Shown here piece by piece: positions 46,124 through 56,024 of a stretch of 64,000 nucleotides of DNA. The notes beneath the pieces were generated by a model that worked only from the letters and a program-made list of their open reading frames with translations, ran no database searches and was not told where the DNA came from. The stretch comes from Gnetum montanum (taxonomy: Eukaryota; Streptophyta; Gnetopsida; Gnetales; Gnetaceae): assembly GCA_015680685.1 (NCBI GenBank), contig MNCI01003692.1, positions 1,743-65,742 of the forward strand. Reading direction: 5' to 3'. Both the position numbers and the translations under genes were made by a program. Position 1 is the stretch's first letter. Each line of letters opens with the position of its first letter.

Positions 46124-47462
46124 ATGGCGCCGCAGATAACAGAGAAGACACTCGGCAGTGAAGATGGCATCGCGGATACGGACGCGGAGAAGGAACGAAC
46201 TGCTGCCGCGGTCGTGGATACGGATGCAGAGAAGGAGCGAACTGCTGACTGCACCGGGAACAACGACAGGTTGGAGTTGCGGTTCAAAATCCAGTGTCCT
46301 GACAACGCCACCCTGGACAACCTCGCTCGCAGTCTCATCGGTAAGTTCATTTCGGAAGGGGCAAGGCCTCACCTGGACTTGGTCCGGCGTTGGGCTCGGG
46401 TTGTTTGGGGGTTGGAAACGGTGAAGGTCAAAGTCCTCGCAGATGACCGTCTCCTGTTCTGTTTCACCTCCCTGGCCGACCGGGAGAAGGTGCTGGTCGG
46501 GGGACCGTGGTTTTACGGTGCGCGGGGCTTGGCACTGGCTCCCTGGCGCCCGGGAGCTCACCGCGACCCGAATCTGTTCGAGCGGGCGCCGGTGTGGATC
46601 CGACCTACCCCTCGAATACTGGTCAACCGAAATTTTACTATCCCTGGCACAGGTGTTCGGGGAGTTTATCAAATTTGATCAATTCACAGAAGGCATGGAG
46701 CACATGGGTTACGCGTGGTTTTGCGTGTGGAGGCCTCTCCCGTTGCAGGTGCAGAGTAAGGTGCTGGTGCTAGACTCTGAGCTCGAGGAGGAGCGGGTCT
46801 GCATTCATTTTGAAAATTTACCAAGGCCCCTAGCTACGACTCAGGCCTCTGTCCCCGGGGGAGGCGTGGCCAGCAGAGACTGGGTTGCGTCCGACTCAGC
46901 AGGCGGATGGCAGCTCGTGGGCAGACGAAGGCGAGGACCCAACAGGAAACACAAACAGAGGCGCTAGGGGGGGGGACACAGACAGGAAGGGAGCACCCAC
47001 GCCCAGAACACAACGAACGAAGATTCTCAAACAGGCCCCATGAGGCAGGGGAAACAACCTACGGCGGACCTACGCACAGCTGGGCTGGGGGAGAAGACGA
47101 AGGAGGTCATGCCTGGCAAGCCATACCTCCAGGCTCTGGTCGGGGATGGGGCTCCGCCCCCTGACGACCGTGCACAGCAGCGCCAGAGCATAGAGACGTC
47201 CCATACTTTGTTGTCTGTGGCCAGTGGCCTTGTCGCGGGTGCCCTGTCCCCGCCTTCGGTCACAGACTGGATTAATACGAGCCGTGGGACGGCTCGACCC
47301 AGCCCGAAAAAGAAGGCGGGTGTTTCGGTGGTACCGTCGCTGGTGGGCAAGGTGGGAAAACCAGAAAATAGCTATCGCAGACACAGGACCGCACATCTTT
47401 TTGTGGATCTAGGCGTTCAGCCCATGCTCCAGGAGCTGTATCAGAGACATATGTCTCCATGA
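46124..47462 (+). pseudogene. LINE ORF1 protein (DUF4283 type), element H
   Basis: The first ATG inside the LINE in this frame is 46124 (MAPQITEKT). A 14-residue unit is duplicated (DTDAEKERTA, 46170-46250). The RRM-like DUF4283 domain covers 46265-46690: LDLVRRWARVVWG, VLADDRLLFCFTSLADREKVLVGGPWFYG, LALAPWRPG and PVWIR. A one-base shift near 46600 moves it to the frame of PLEYWSTEILLSLAQVFGEF. The basic tail GWQLVGRRRRGPNRK (about 46905-46964) is followed by TAG at 46965. The same frame continues to TGA at 47460-47462. It would bind LINE RNA. Confidence 0.82.
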
Positions 47463-50400
47463 AGGTCCTCTCATGGAATTGCAGGGGATAGGGTACCCCG
47501 TACAAACGACATACCCTGAAATGCATGGTGGCGAACGAGCGGTGTGACATTGTGTGCCTGCAGGAGACAAAACTCTAGCAGTCGGAGGCCCAGGTGCTGC
47601 AATGGCCAGGGTGGCACAGCCACCTGATTCCAAGCAGGGGGCGTGCGGGAGGACTTGCGATCCTCACCAAGGCGGTCTTGTGCGTGCGGGACACATCTAA
47701 TTGGAGCATTACAGTACACATGCCCAGGATTGACGTCTGGATATCCAATGTCTACGGCGCTCAAGGGTGGAAGGAGCGCCTTCAGGAGCTCGAGCGCGTC
47801 GCCAGGCTGGTGCCCGTGGGTGCGAGGTGGCTGCTGATCGGCGATTTCAACCAGCGGCTCTACTGTTGGGAGAAGACTGGTGGCTCCATGGAAAACCCCC
47901 CGGGGGCGCCCCAATTCCACGCACTGTTGCAACGAACGACCCTCACCGACCTCGAAATCGCAGGCTGCCAGTTCACCTGGAGTAACCGCCGACAGGGCAC
48001 TACCCGGGTTCAGTCCCGCATTGATCGCGCGTGGGCCAGCAGGGCGTTGCTGGCTGACTGGGGCATGCACGTGTATGGTGGGGCCCGATTGGCGTCTGAC
48101 CACAGGGCCATTTTCTGTCAGTTAGACAGGGACGCGCTGCAGAGCCCCCGCCCTTTTCGCCTCGAGCACACCTGGCTCTAGAAAACGTGGCTAGGCGCGC
48201 TGGTCACGGACATTTGGCGCAGATACCCGAGCGCGGCGGACCCGCGTGATTTTTTGAAGAATGGGTTGCAGGCATTGAAGCAAAAAATCCGTCACATTGC
48301 GGCCGCGGAAAAATACAGTTTTCGGGATTACCGCAGACAGCTCCAAGCGCAGCTGCAGGCCGTCCAGGCTCAGCAAGAACAGGGGGCAGATCAGCACATC
48401 AATGAACTCGCCCTCCTGATGAAGTTGCAGCTAACGCACAGCGAGGAGGAAGAGTACTGGCGACAGCGGGCCCGGATACAGTGGCTGCAGGCTGGGGATC
48501 GCCATACAAAATTTGTTTTCGCCACGGCGCAGGCTCATCGGAGCAATCATCATCGCCCCCTACAGCGCTTCCTGCAGGAACATCAGATGCCTTCCCAGAC
48601 GGGCGCTGACAGCCTGCTGCGTTACTGGTAGTAGGTATGGACGTGGCAGGCCACTGAGCCGCTGTCCGTGCTGATTCCCGAGGTCCTGACTAAGGCGGAT
48701 AATTTGAGGCTTCTGCATCCATTTTCCCGTTAGGAGCTGCAGGCGATGCCGACAAATAAGGCGCCGGGGCCAGACGGTTGGCCCATTGAATTCTTTCGCG
48801 ATTTCGAGGATGTGCTGGGGGAAAACCTTTTGGATGCCTTCAACCACATGCTGGCGTGGCGACAGGTCCGTAGGGAGATTAACAATGCTCGTGTGGTCCT
48901 TCTGCCCAAGATAGAGGCACCCACATCCCCTGGGCATTTTCGCCCCATTGGGGTCTGCAACTCGTTATTACGGTTGTTTTCCCGCATGCTTGTTGCCAGA
49001 CTGCGCCCGCTCATGCCACGGTTGGTGGGAAAAAACCAGGCGGCGTTCATTAAGGGTCGTCACATCCAGGACCAGGTCCTGCTATTGCAGGAAATCCTGC
49101 ACTCCCTCCGCACCGCGAAATTCCCGGGCCTCTACATCAAGCTCGATATCACTAAAGCCTACGATTCCGTCAGTTGGGCTGCCCTCCGGCAGGTTCTGCT
49201 CGCGAAGGGGCTGGATCGGGACTTTGTCGAGCTCTGTTTGCAGATGCAAAGGGGTGGGCGCTACTCCCTGGACATCGATGGGTGCCTCTGGGGCTTCCAG
49301 GGGACCGGGCGCAGGCTACGCCAGGGCAACCCCCTTTCCCCTCTTCTATTTCTGGCCCTGATGGACCTCCTGCAAACCTATTGTGTGCAGGAGGGCGTCT
49401 AGGGGCTGGAGGTGCAGGGCGTCCACTGTCTCACTGCCCATTACGTGGATGACACTATGGTTTTCCTCAGGGCCGTCGTGCCTCAGATCAAGGTGTTGAT
49501 GCGGGCGCTGGACCGTTTCCAGCGGGAGGTGGGGCTGAACGTGAACGTCGGGAAGTCCGCGCTGCATTTCACGCACACTCATCCCTCGGTGTGCAGTAGG
49601 ATTATACAGATCCTGGGGATCAGGCCTGGCGAGGCGGATGATAAATATTTGGGCATTTCGATCCACAACTGGCACAAGCAGCAAACCTGGCAGGCTTTCC
49701 TGATGCGAATCCAACAGCACACGACCCATTGGACGAATCATTTCCTCTCTCGGAAAGGGAAAGTCATGCTAGCAACCGCGGTGCTGGGGGCAATGGCCAG
49801 ATTTGGCGCCTCGGTGGCGGCCCTACCGTCCGGCGTTGTCTTGAAGATCGATGCGATCTTGCGAAATTTTGCTTGGTCGGGTGGAAAGGGGGGGAAAAAG
49901 CTGCACCTGGTGGATTGGACCACCACTGCGCGGCCCCGGGAGGCTGGGGGGTCGGCATTCTCCCCTTCACGGAGGAAGTTGCACTGGGGCGGCAGAGGCT
50001 GCTTCGGAGGCTGTCGACCACGTTGGGTGATCCCTACATGTGGGCGCAGATCCTGTGGAGGAAGTACCGGCCCTGGACGGCTGTGGGCTCTAACTCTCTA
50101 GTTTGGCAGTAGCTGTGCGCCCACGTGGCATCGGTTGGGGGCACCAACGCATTTCTTCCCCCTCGGCAATACATCCGCAATCGGTTTCCAACTGATCCGC
50201 GCTGGATGCAGCTCTGGCGGGGCTATATCCCGGAAAAGATTAAGATGTTCGGGTGGCTGATTCTTCACAAGGCCCTCCCCGTCAGGATGTTTTTGCAGGG
50301 CAGGGGCATGGAGATCAGTCCCCAGTGCCCGCTGTGCAACCACTCTGTGGAGACGTTGCAGCATTTTCTGCAGGAGTGCCACGTAACCAGACAGTTCTGG

Positions 50401-51042
50401 CACACGACCGGTCTCCAGCCCCTTACAGTTTCGGGCAACTCGCCGACGCTCACCGCACTGTGGATTTTATGGAAGGCCAGAAACGACTGCATCTTCCAAA
50501 ACGCGACCTGCCCCCGCTTGTCTGTGCTTTTGGATAGGTTCAGAAAACTCTGGCTGGATATTACTGTGGCGAGGGACTGCCATACTCATTGCACGTTGCC
50601 CAGACGGGTGGCCGATCATGGGCTTGGTCCCCCCCCTTTCACTGAGTCCTCCAGGCTCAGTAGGGGGCATCATCTTTGCGCACCGGCAGCGGTCGTGGGC
50701 ACAAATGGGACATCTCGTGGTGGGGTTCGTTTTTGCCCCGGGGATGGCTTGAATATGGCTGACCAGCGCCCGGACGTTTGCCTGGGTCGGGGTCAGTCGA
50801 GGCCCTCCTCGGGGAAGGACCCGCCGAACGCTGCTTCTAGCAGCACGGGGGGTCAGACTCCGGATCCCCCTGCTCAGCCACCCAATTTGCAGGTCTGGTT
50901 TGAAGATGGCCGTGCAGACAAGATGACGGGAATAGCTCAGTTAATCGCAGAACATAGGCGTCGCCTGGTGGTAGGGCCCCGTTGGCCAGGGCACAGCCTT
51001 AGCCAGGAGCAAACTCCGCATCCACAACCCCCCGGCCGGTAA
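47459..51042 (+). pseudogene. LINE ORF2: endonuclease, reverse transcriptase, zinc finger, element H
   Basis: About 1195 codons. Endonuclease (47459-48180): WNCRG, LQETKL, LLIGDFNQR, SRIDRAW, SDHRAI. RT (about 48720-49900): NKAPGPDGWP, VVLLPKI, RPIGVCNSLLRLFSRML, NQAAFIKGRHIQDQ, LDITKAYDSVSW, RQGNPLSPLLF and YVDDTMVF with the catalytic Asp pair. Zinc finger (about 50320-50390): CPLCNHSVETLQHFLQEC. TAG codons lie at 47489, 47576, 48179, 48629, 48632, 48731, 49400 and 50110; no TAA or TGA interrupts. One base is missing in a G run near 49950. The terminal stop is TAA at 51040-51042. The protein would nick DNA and copy LINE RNA into it. Confidence 0.92.
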
Positions 51043-51178
51043 TCGGTGGTGCTTAAGGGCTACAATGAACTCACTATCCTGGCATCGAGCTATTTTTCCG
51101 CGGGGGGGGGGGAAGGTCTTGACCCCCTCTCTTCTGCGGTCTCCTTTTTCTGTTCTCTGGTTTTCTGGTTTCTAGTTT
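51043..51178 (+). other. 3' end of LINE H, no poly(A)
   Basis: 136 bases after the ORF2 stop: a run of about 12 G (51101-51112), then a pyrimidine-rich stretch ending GGTTTTCTGGTTTCTAGTTT just before the target duplication. No poly(A) or short tandem tail is visible. Confidence 0.75.
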
Positions 51179-51179
51179 A

Positions 51180-51480
51180 ATGTACGCTCAACTTTAACAG
51201 AGCCTTTTCCACTCTTGGATTGTTTCCTTGCCTTGTTGCTTGCAAAGTTTTTGGAGACCCTGACCGAAAGCCCCTTTTAAGAACCGAACATCGATGGGCT
51301 CAACATCGAAGAAGATGGGAACGAGAAAACACGATGATAATCCGTTTCGGCATTTGTGGAGCATCATGATATTCCTTGAGGTACCAAGCCGACTGAGCGT
51401 ATCCAGGGAACAAAATGCAGATGTGCACTTTGGATGATTCAACGGCATTTACCATGTCTTGCCGGTAACCGAAAACGGGA
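51180..51480 (-). pseudogene. TIR-domain fragment of a resistance-type (TIR-NBS) gene
   Basis: Minus strand, two frames. QDMVNAVESSKVHICILFPGYAQSAWYLKE (51365-51467) matches the TIR alphaB/betaC region (family: AI..S.VHI.IFS..YA.S.WCL.EL). PIFFDVEPIDVRFLKGAFGQGLQKL (51220-51310) matches the box around FYDVEPSDVR. KETIQEWKR matches the domain end. In plants TIR domains start NLR immune receptors and cleave NAD+. Upstream the fragment is cut by an AAAT repeat; downstream it is broken by LINE H. One frameshift near 51320 separates the parts. Confidence 0.85.
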
Positions 51481-51482
51481 AA

Positions 51483-51511
51483 ATATAAATAAATAAATAA
51501 ATAAATAAAAA
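51483..51511. repeat. AAAT microsatellite
   Basis: About seven tandem AAAT units (reads taaataaataaataa), directly upstream (on the minus strand) of the TIR fragment. Confidence 0.9.
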
Positions 51512-51599
51512 CACACAAATGGCATCCTGCAACTGTTGCTAATAAAACATCATTCAACCTTGTCAAAAGCAAGTTACATTATTTTGGAAACTACCACAT

Positions 51600-52119
51600 G
51601 TTGTTGGAACACTTCGTACTTTAATAAATGCAATGTATCTATTCGATTTGCATTTCTAAATAATATTATATCTAGGTGAAGAGATAAGAACCTATACCCT
51701 TTTGTGCTTCTCCACTAATTATCCAATTGCTCTAGTGAAATCCCACCATCTTTGAGATTTACCTAAATATGAAATATTATGTTTAGATAGGATCTTCCAA
51801 GCATCATACTCTTTCATACAATGAGTAATTTATTTAAAACCCAAGAGATTACTCTATTACTCAATAGAGAGAAATCCCAAACCATCATGATTCTTGCTCT
51901 AAAGATAAACATTACAACCTATTAAATGAAAAGCTTTACGATTAGCTGTATCCCCAATAAGAGATTTTTCAGAATTTTGTCATAGAAAGATAATTTAGAA
52001 AGTGCCATAAAGAAAGAATAATAAACATGAGTTGAGGTTAGGATATAATTAGCAACTATAAATCTACTTGCTAGAAAAGCAGTGTAGTAGCCTATTTTAA
52101 ATCTTTTCCTTGAACTTTT
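51600..52119 (-). pseudogene. LINE J, post-RT fragment
   Basis: Minus strand, several frames. ATTLLF then ASRFIVANYILTSTHVYYSFFMALSKLSF matches the plant L1 block after RT (family: LAGR..LI.SVL.S...Y..S....P......I..L...FLW). KAFHLIGCN and GLGFLSIE follow in order. It is continuous with the RT fragment at 56020-56900: element I was inserted between them with a ctttt duplication. Confidence 0.72.
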
Positions 52120-52822
52120 TGATGAACCGCGATATCACGTACATCATATCACATCCACCATGCAATATTGCATACGCGATATCATGTCCTATCTCATCTT
52201 CTATAAATAAGAGGCGCTGCCCTTGGTTCAAGGACAGTTAGATTTAGACCCTTAGCCAGACTCTTGCAGTTTTGTCATTTCAAAGTTAGAATTATTTCTA
52301 TGTGCCCACAGTAGGAGTCATAGAGTGAACGGATCTTTATTCAAGCAATTTGTACCTGAGCACAATTTTGTGTATGGCAATAAAGACAAACTTTATGATA
52401 AACCTTGCAGCATACAGATTAAGCTAATTAGTAATTAATGATTGTTTAATGCTTTCCTAGTTAATTAATATCTCTCTCAACCTTCAACCCCCTTAGTTAA
52501 ATATATTCAATATGACTACTTCGAGCATGCGTGTAGCACTTGGTAACCTAGTAACAATTAGCGTTTGGTAATCCCAGCAGCATTGCACTAGTTCAGGATG
52601 TGTATGGAAAGTGGGAATAGATACTAGTGTTAGGAACATTTAGAACTTAATTAATGAATAGTTAATGTGAGTTAGCCACTTAGTTCTCTCTCTCTCTCCT
52701 TTATTAGCAGAAGACATAAAAAAATACAAAAGCTATAAAAATCATATACCTCAAGCTTACTTAACTATACAACCATGACAATACAAGTAAGTTTGGGAAG
52801 ACAACGATTGATTAACCCTTAG
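52120..52822 (+). repeat. 5' LTR of element I, 3'-truncated
   Basis: Begins TGATGAACCGCGATATC. A TATA-like CTATAAATAAGAGGC is at 52201-52215. Similarity to the right LTR stops after 'gacaacgattgattaacc', about 85 bp short of the LTR end. Confidence 0.88.
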
Positions 52823-52855
52823 TGTTAAAGTAGACTTGCTTGTTGATGATCATAG

Positions 52856-52978
52856 GTTACATGTAATATGGCTTTAGATAGGAATGATTAACTAAATTAA
52901 CCAGCACATTCCCATCCATGTTGGCTATCCTAAATGCTTTGTTTCCATAGGCTCTGGTGACAAGGAAGGGCCCTTCCA
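52856..52978 (-). pseudogene. Integrase C-terminal tail, inverted copy, element I
   Basis: The minus strand reads GSYALEGPFLVTRAYGNKAF followed by RIANMDGNVLVNLVNHSYL and ends KPYYM-stop. This is the GPY/F-type tail of plant gypsy integrase (family: W.GPF.V..V...GA..L.D..G......N...LK.Y). It is opposite to the element's polarity. The first 52 bp are repeated in forward orientation at 53281-53332. Confidence 0.78.
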
Positions 52979-53332
52979 GTGCATAACTGCCCACAGGATT
53001 CATTCATGGCCTTAGTTTTATTTTGCAAAACCTGAATTTGTTTAAATTGGGGCTGCTTGTCAGAAGTCAGAGTTTGCAGAAGTTAGAGTTTGCAGAAATA
53101 GTGTGTGATGAAGAAAATTGTGAGTTAATAGCTTTTGGATTTGTCTATCTGGGAGATGGTAGATATCTGCAGTTCTACACAGCATTTGGATATTGGCATT
53201 GGCAATAGTCCTTGCTTGGCAAGCTAACAAACAAACGATCATGGATGAGTCCTGTGGACAGAGAAATTCTCAACCAACTAGGAAGGGCCCTTCCTTGTCA
53301 CCAGAGCCTATGGAAACAAAGCATTTAGGATA
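52927..53332. repeat. Perfect 52 bp inverted repeat around a 302 bp spacer
   Basis: 52927-52978 and 53281-53332 are exact reverse complements by eye. Both encode GPFLVTRAYGNKAFRI. The spacer has a small direct repeat (gcagaagt-agagttt) and an open stretch 53023-53208 (plus) with no recognised domain. Confidence 0.9.
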
Positions 53333-55222
53333 GTTATAAAAATCATATATTTTCTTGTTTTTGTTTTGCAACATCATTTATACTTTTTCATTTCTTTGTG
53401 TGGCTATTTGTTTTGTTTGTTTTTGTTCTTGTATTTATCTTTTTTATTTGTTTTTATTTTGTTAGATTCATCACCTAATAAGTGATCCTAATGATGGTAT
53501 GAATTGTATTCTATTGATTGCTAATGTTTGGTTTTTACCTTTAAGTTATAATGTTGATACTAAGGTATGGTTCTTTTGATATAGCAGGCAATGAGTCCAT
53601 GTCATCCATGCATCCATAAATGTCTATGGTCTCTCTTAGCTTGGAATTGTACAGTCCCCTTCTTTGATAATAAAACTATTAACAAATTGGTGGTTGAGCA
53701 TTTCTCAAACTAAGGAAGGACTCAAGGACTAAAAAGGGTGTGACTTCAAAGGGATTTGATGCATTTGTGCTAGCTATTCTCTTGGGTGCTTGGATGTTTT
53801 TTTCTTGAGTTTTCCTTACCAATCTAATGTTGCCCCATTCTTGGGAAGCTAAGCCATAAAAATAAGTCTTTGCATGGTGCGGTTCTCATGCAAAAATTAA
53901 AAAATTAATTAATTAATTAATTAATTAATTAATAATTAAAGTGAGAATTCAAAGCACACCCCTTAGACAAAATAATCATCTCGGCTACAAGCACTAGTTA
54001 TGGAACTAAACAAACATGTTCCCTCTAACTAAGGTCCTTTCTCGCTTCCTATTTCTCCCTTTTTCATTTTCCTCAGAATGGTGTTGACTCTTTGGTGGAA
54101 GCATTCTTGTTACTTCAAGTGGATGGATTGGCCAAGTGTATTAATGCAAAGTCACTGGATGTGGATTGTTTGAAGTTGGATTTGGAATGAGATCTACTCA
54201 ATCACATTAACCATAAATACATAAGAGGTTGTACACCATCTTGTTATTGGGACTCCATTCCATTCTCTTCTCCCCATCATTCCACTTCATTGCTGGTTGC
54301 ATCAGTAGTCTATATTTTGGTTGATACATTGTTTTCTCTTTGGTGGATTCTTGTGGTTAAGTTTTTAACTCTTACTTCCAAACAACTTTTCTAGAGCCTA
54401 CGGACTTTGTGAATGTGGATTTATCAAGGCATAAAGGGCATGAACTTGCTTTGGGGAGGACCCACTGGCATTCCTATTTGGTGCATCAGTTAACTTCTTT
54501 CCCTTCAACATTTCCACAATCAACATTTGTTTTGTTCATTCTCATCTCTGACATTCATTTTATCGACGTTGTGTTGTTTCTTTTTCTCCATCTTTCTTAT
54601 TCCTTATCTTTTTCCATTCTATCACTACTAGAGGATCGCTCTTAGTCATGGGGGCCCTGGTCCAATTTTTTCAATTTTTCCTAACCCCTACACCTTGGGT
54701 AGTCACCAGCATTATATCTCTAGAATCCATATTCACCATATCACAACTCAGCCAATGGACCTTACATCGAGGCAAGGTATTTACTATATTGTGATTTACT
54801 TATCTTTGCTCATATGTGATTGTGTTGTGTATGTAGATGGTAATCATATAGCAATGGACTAGACCTATAGGAAACACTCAGGATGGACTGGTGTTGGAAC
54901 GGTTGTGCAAGGAACAAGATTGAAGGTGCGGTTATGGATGGACAACGAAAGGCACAATCTTGGCCTTGGTAGCAACACATCTTCTCCTTTTCTTTCTTTC
55001 TCTCTCTTCTCTTCTCTCTCAGCTGCCAAATAAGGCTGGATGTCAATTGTGTATAGTGTTCACTCTTGTAGTCATGAACACTAATGTTTTCATGTATTGT
55101 AATATTGATCCGTTCACATGTCATCCCATTCACCATTAGTTGTCATTCAAGTCAATAATCCCATACCTTCCTAATATTTTGTAAGGAACTCAAGGATGAG
55201 TTTTTATTCAGCCATGGGGGTA
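53333..55222 (+). other. 3' non-coding region of element I
   Basis: Shared with the complement of element C's region before its 3' LTR (for example the blocks 'aaggtatggttcttttgatat' and 'gcattcttgttacttcaagtgg'). It contains an AATT microsatellite (53901-53936) and, before the LTR, the purine tract ATGGGGG (55213-55220). No coding domain is recognised. Confidence 0.8.
53901..53936. repeat. AATT microsatellite
   Basis: About nine tandem AATT units inside the non-coding region of element I. The matching part of element C lacks this array, so it expanded after the copies separated. Confidence 0.88.
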
Positions 55223-56019
55223 TAATGAACCACGATATCGCGTACACAATATCACATCCACCATGTGATATCGTATACATGATATCGCGTCCTACCTCAT
55301 CTTCTATAAATAAGAGGCAATGTCCTTGGTTCAAGGATAGTTAGATTTAGACCCTTAGCCAAACTCTTGCAATTTTGTCATTCCAGAGTTAGAATTATTT
55401 CTATGTGCCTATAGTAGGAGTCATAGAGTGAACGGATCTTGATTCAAGCAATTTGTACTTGAGCACAATTTTGTGTACGACAATAAAGATGAACTTTATG
55501 ATAAACCTTGCAGCATACAGATTAAGCTAATTAGTAATTAATGATTATTTAATTCTTTCCTAGTTAATTAATATCTCTCTTAACCTTCAACCCCCTTAGT
55601 TAAATACACTCAGTACGACTGCTTCGAGCATGCATGTAGCGCTTGGTAACCCAGTAATGATTAGCATTTGGTAATCCCAGTAGCGTTGCACTAGTTCAGG
55701 CTGTGTACGGCAAGTGGGAATGGATACTGGTGTTAGGAAAATTTAGAACTTAATTAATGAATAGTTAATGTAAGTTAGCCACTTAGTTCTCTCTCCCTCT
55801 CCTTTATTAGCAAAAGACATAAAAAAATACAAAAGCTATAAAAATTATATACCTAAAGCTTACTTAACCATACAACCATGACAATACAAGTAAGTTTGGG
55901 AAGACAACGATTAATTAACCTGGAGTGTTCCATTAAGGTGCATAAGCACTTGGTCCTTGGAGTTTGATCAAATGCTCATATTCATATGGTTGAGTATAGG
56001 GGTACCTCGCCACTCATGA
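55223..56019 (+). repeat. 3' LTR of element I
   Basis: 797 bp. Ends CACTCATGA. TATA-like CTATAAATAAGAGGC at 55304-55318. The start carries four GATATC or near-GATATC palindromes within 65 bp. Confidence 0.9.
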
Positions 56020-56024
56020 CTTTT

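Larger units (their letters stand above)
45837..51178 (+). mobile_element. GC-rich LINE (L1-like) H, nearly full length
   Basis: 5.34 kb with base composition near 60% GC in AT-rich surroundings. It is flanked by a 17 bp target duplication (45820-45836 and 51179-51195, one mismatch). The layout is a 5' leader, ORF1 (DUF4283-type), ORF2 (endonuclease-RT-zinc finger) and a short 3' region with a run of G (about 51101) and no poly(A). The insertion splits a TIR-type sequence on the other strand. CpG is abundant, so it is not strongly decayed. Defects are TAG codons and two single-base shifts. Confidence 0.93.
52120..56019 (+). mobile_element. Rearranged gypsy element I of the C family
   Basis: Plus strand. 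The right LTR (55223-56019) is complete; the left LTR (52120-about 52822) lacks its 3' end. Exact flanking duplications ctttt (52115-52119 and 56020-56024) show both ends belong to one insertion. The internal part holds a piece of integrase tail in reverse orientation, a 300 bp spacer, the same piece in forward orientation, then the 3' non-coding region shared with element C (53380-55220 matches the complement of about 7130-8660). No gag, protease or RT remains. Confidence 0.9.

Noticed and set aside
45860-46672. Long minus-strand open frames antisense to LINE ORF1 (270 and 161 residues)
   Set aside because: They mirror the GC-rich sense ORF, have low-complexity Ser/Phe/Arg composition and no domain; the DUF4283 match is on the plus strand.
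47471-48103. 210-residue minus-strand open frame over the LINE endonuclease
   Set aside because: The plus strand carries all endonuclease motifs in order; this is a GC-driven shadow.
53023-53208. 61-residue frame in the spacer of the inverted repeat, considered as a foldback-element gene
   Set aside because: Too short, no motif, and similar-length frames exist on both strands by chance.
54961-55021. Pyrimidine-rich 'tctttctttctctctctt' as a polypurine tract
   Set aside because: The true purine tract is the ATGGGGG run next to the LTR at 55213-55220; this is simple low-complexity sequence.
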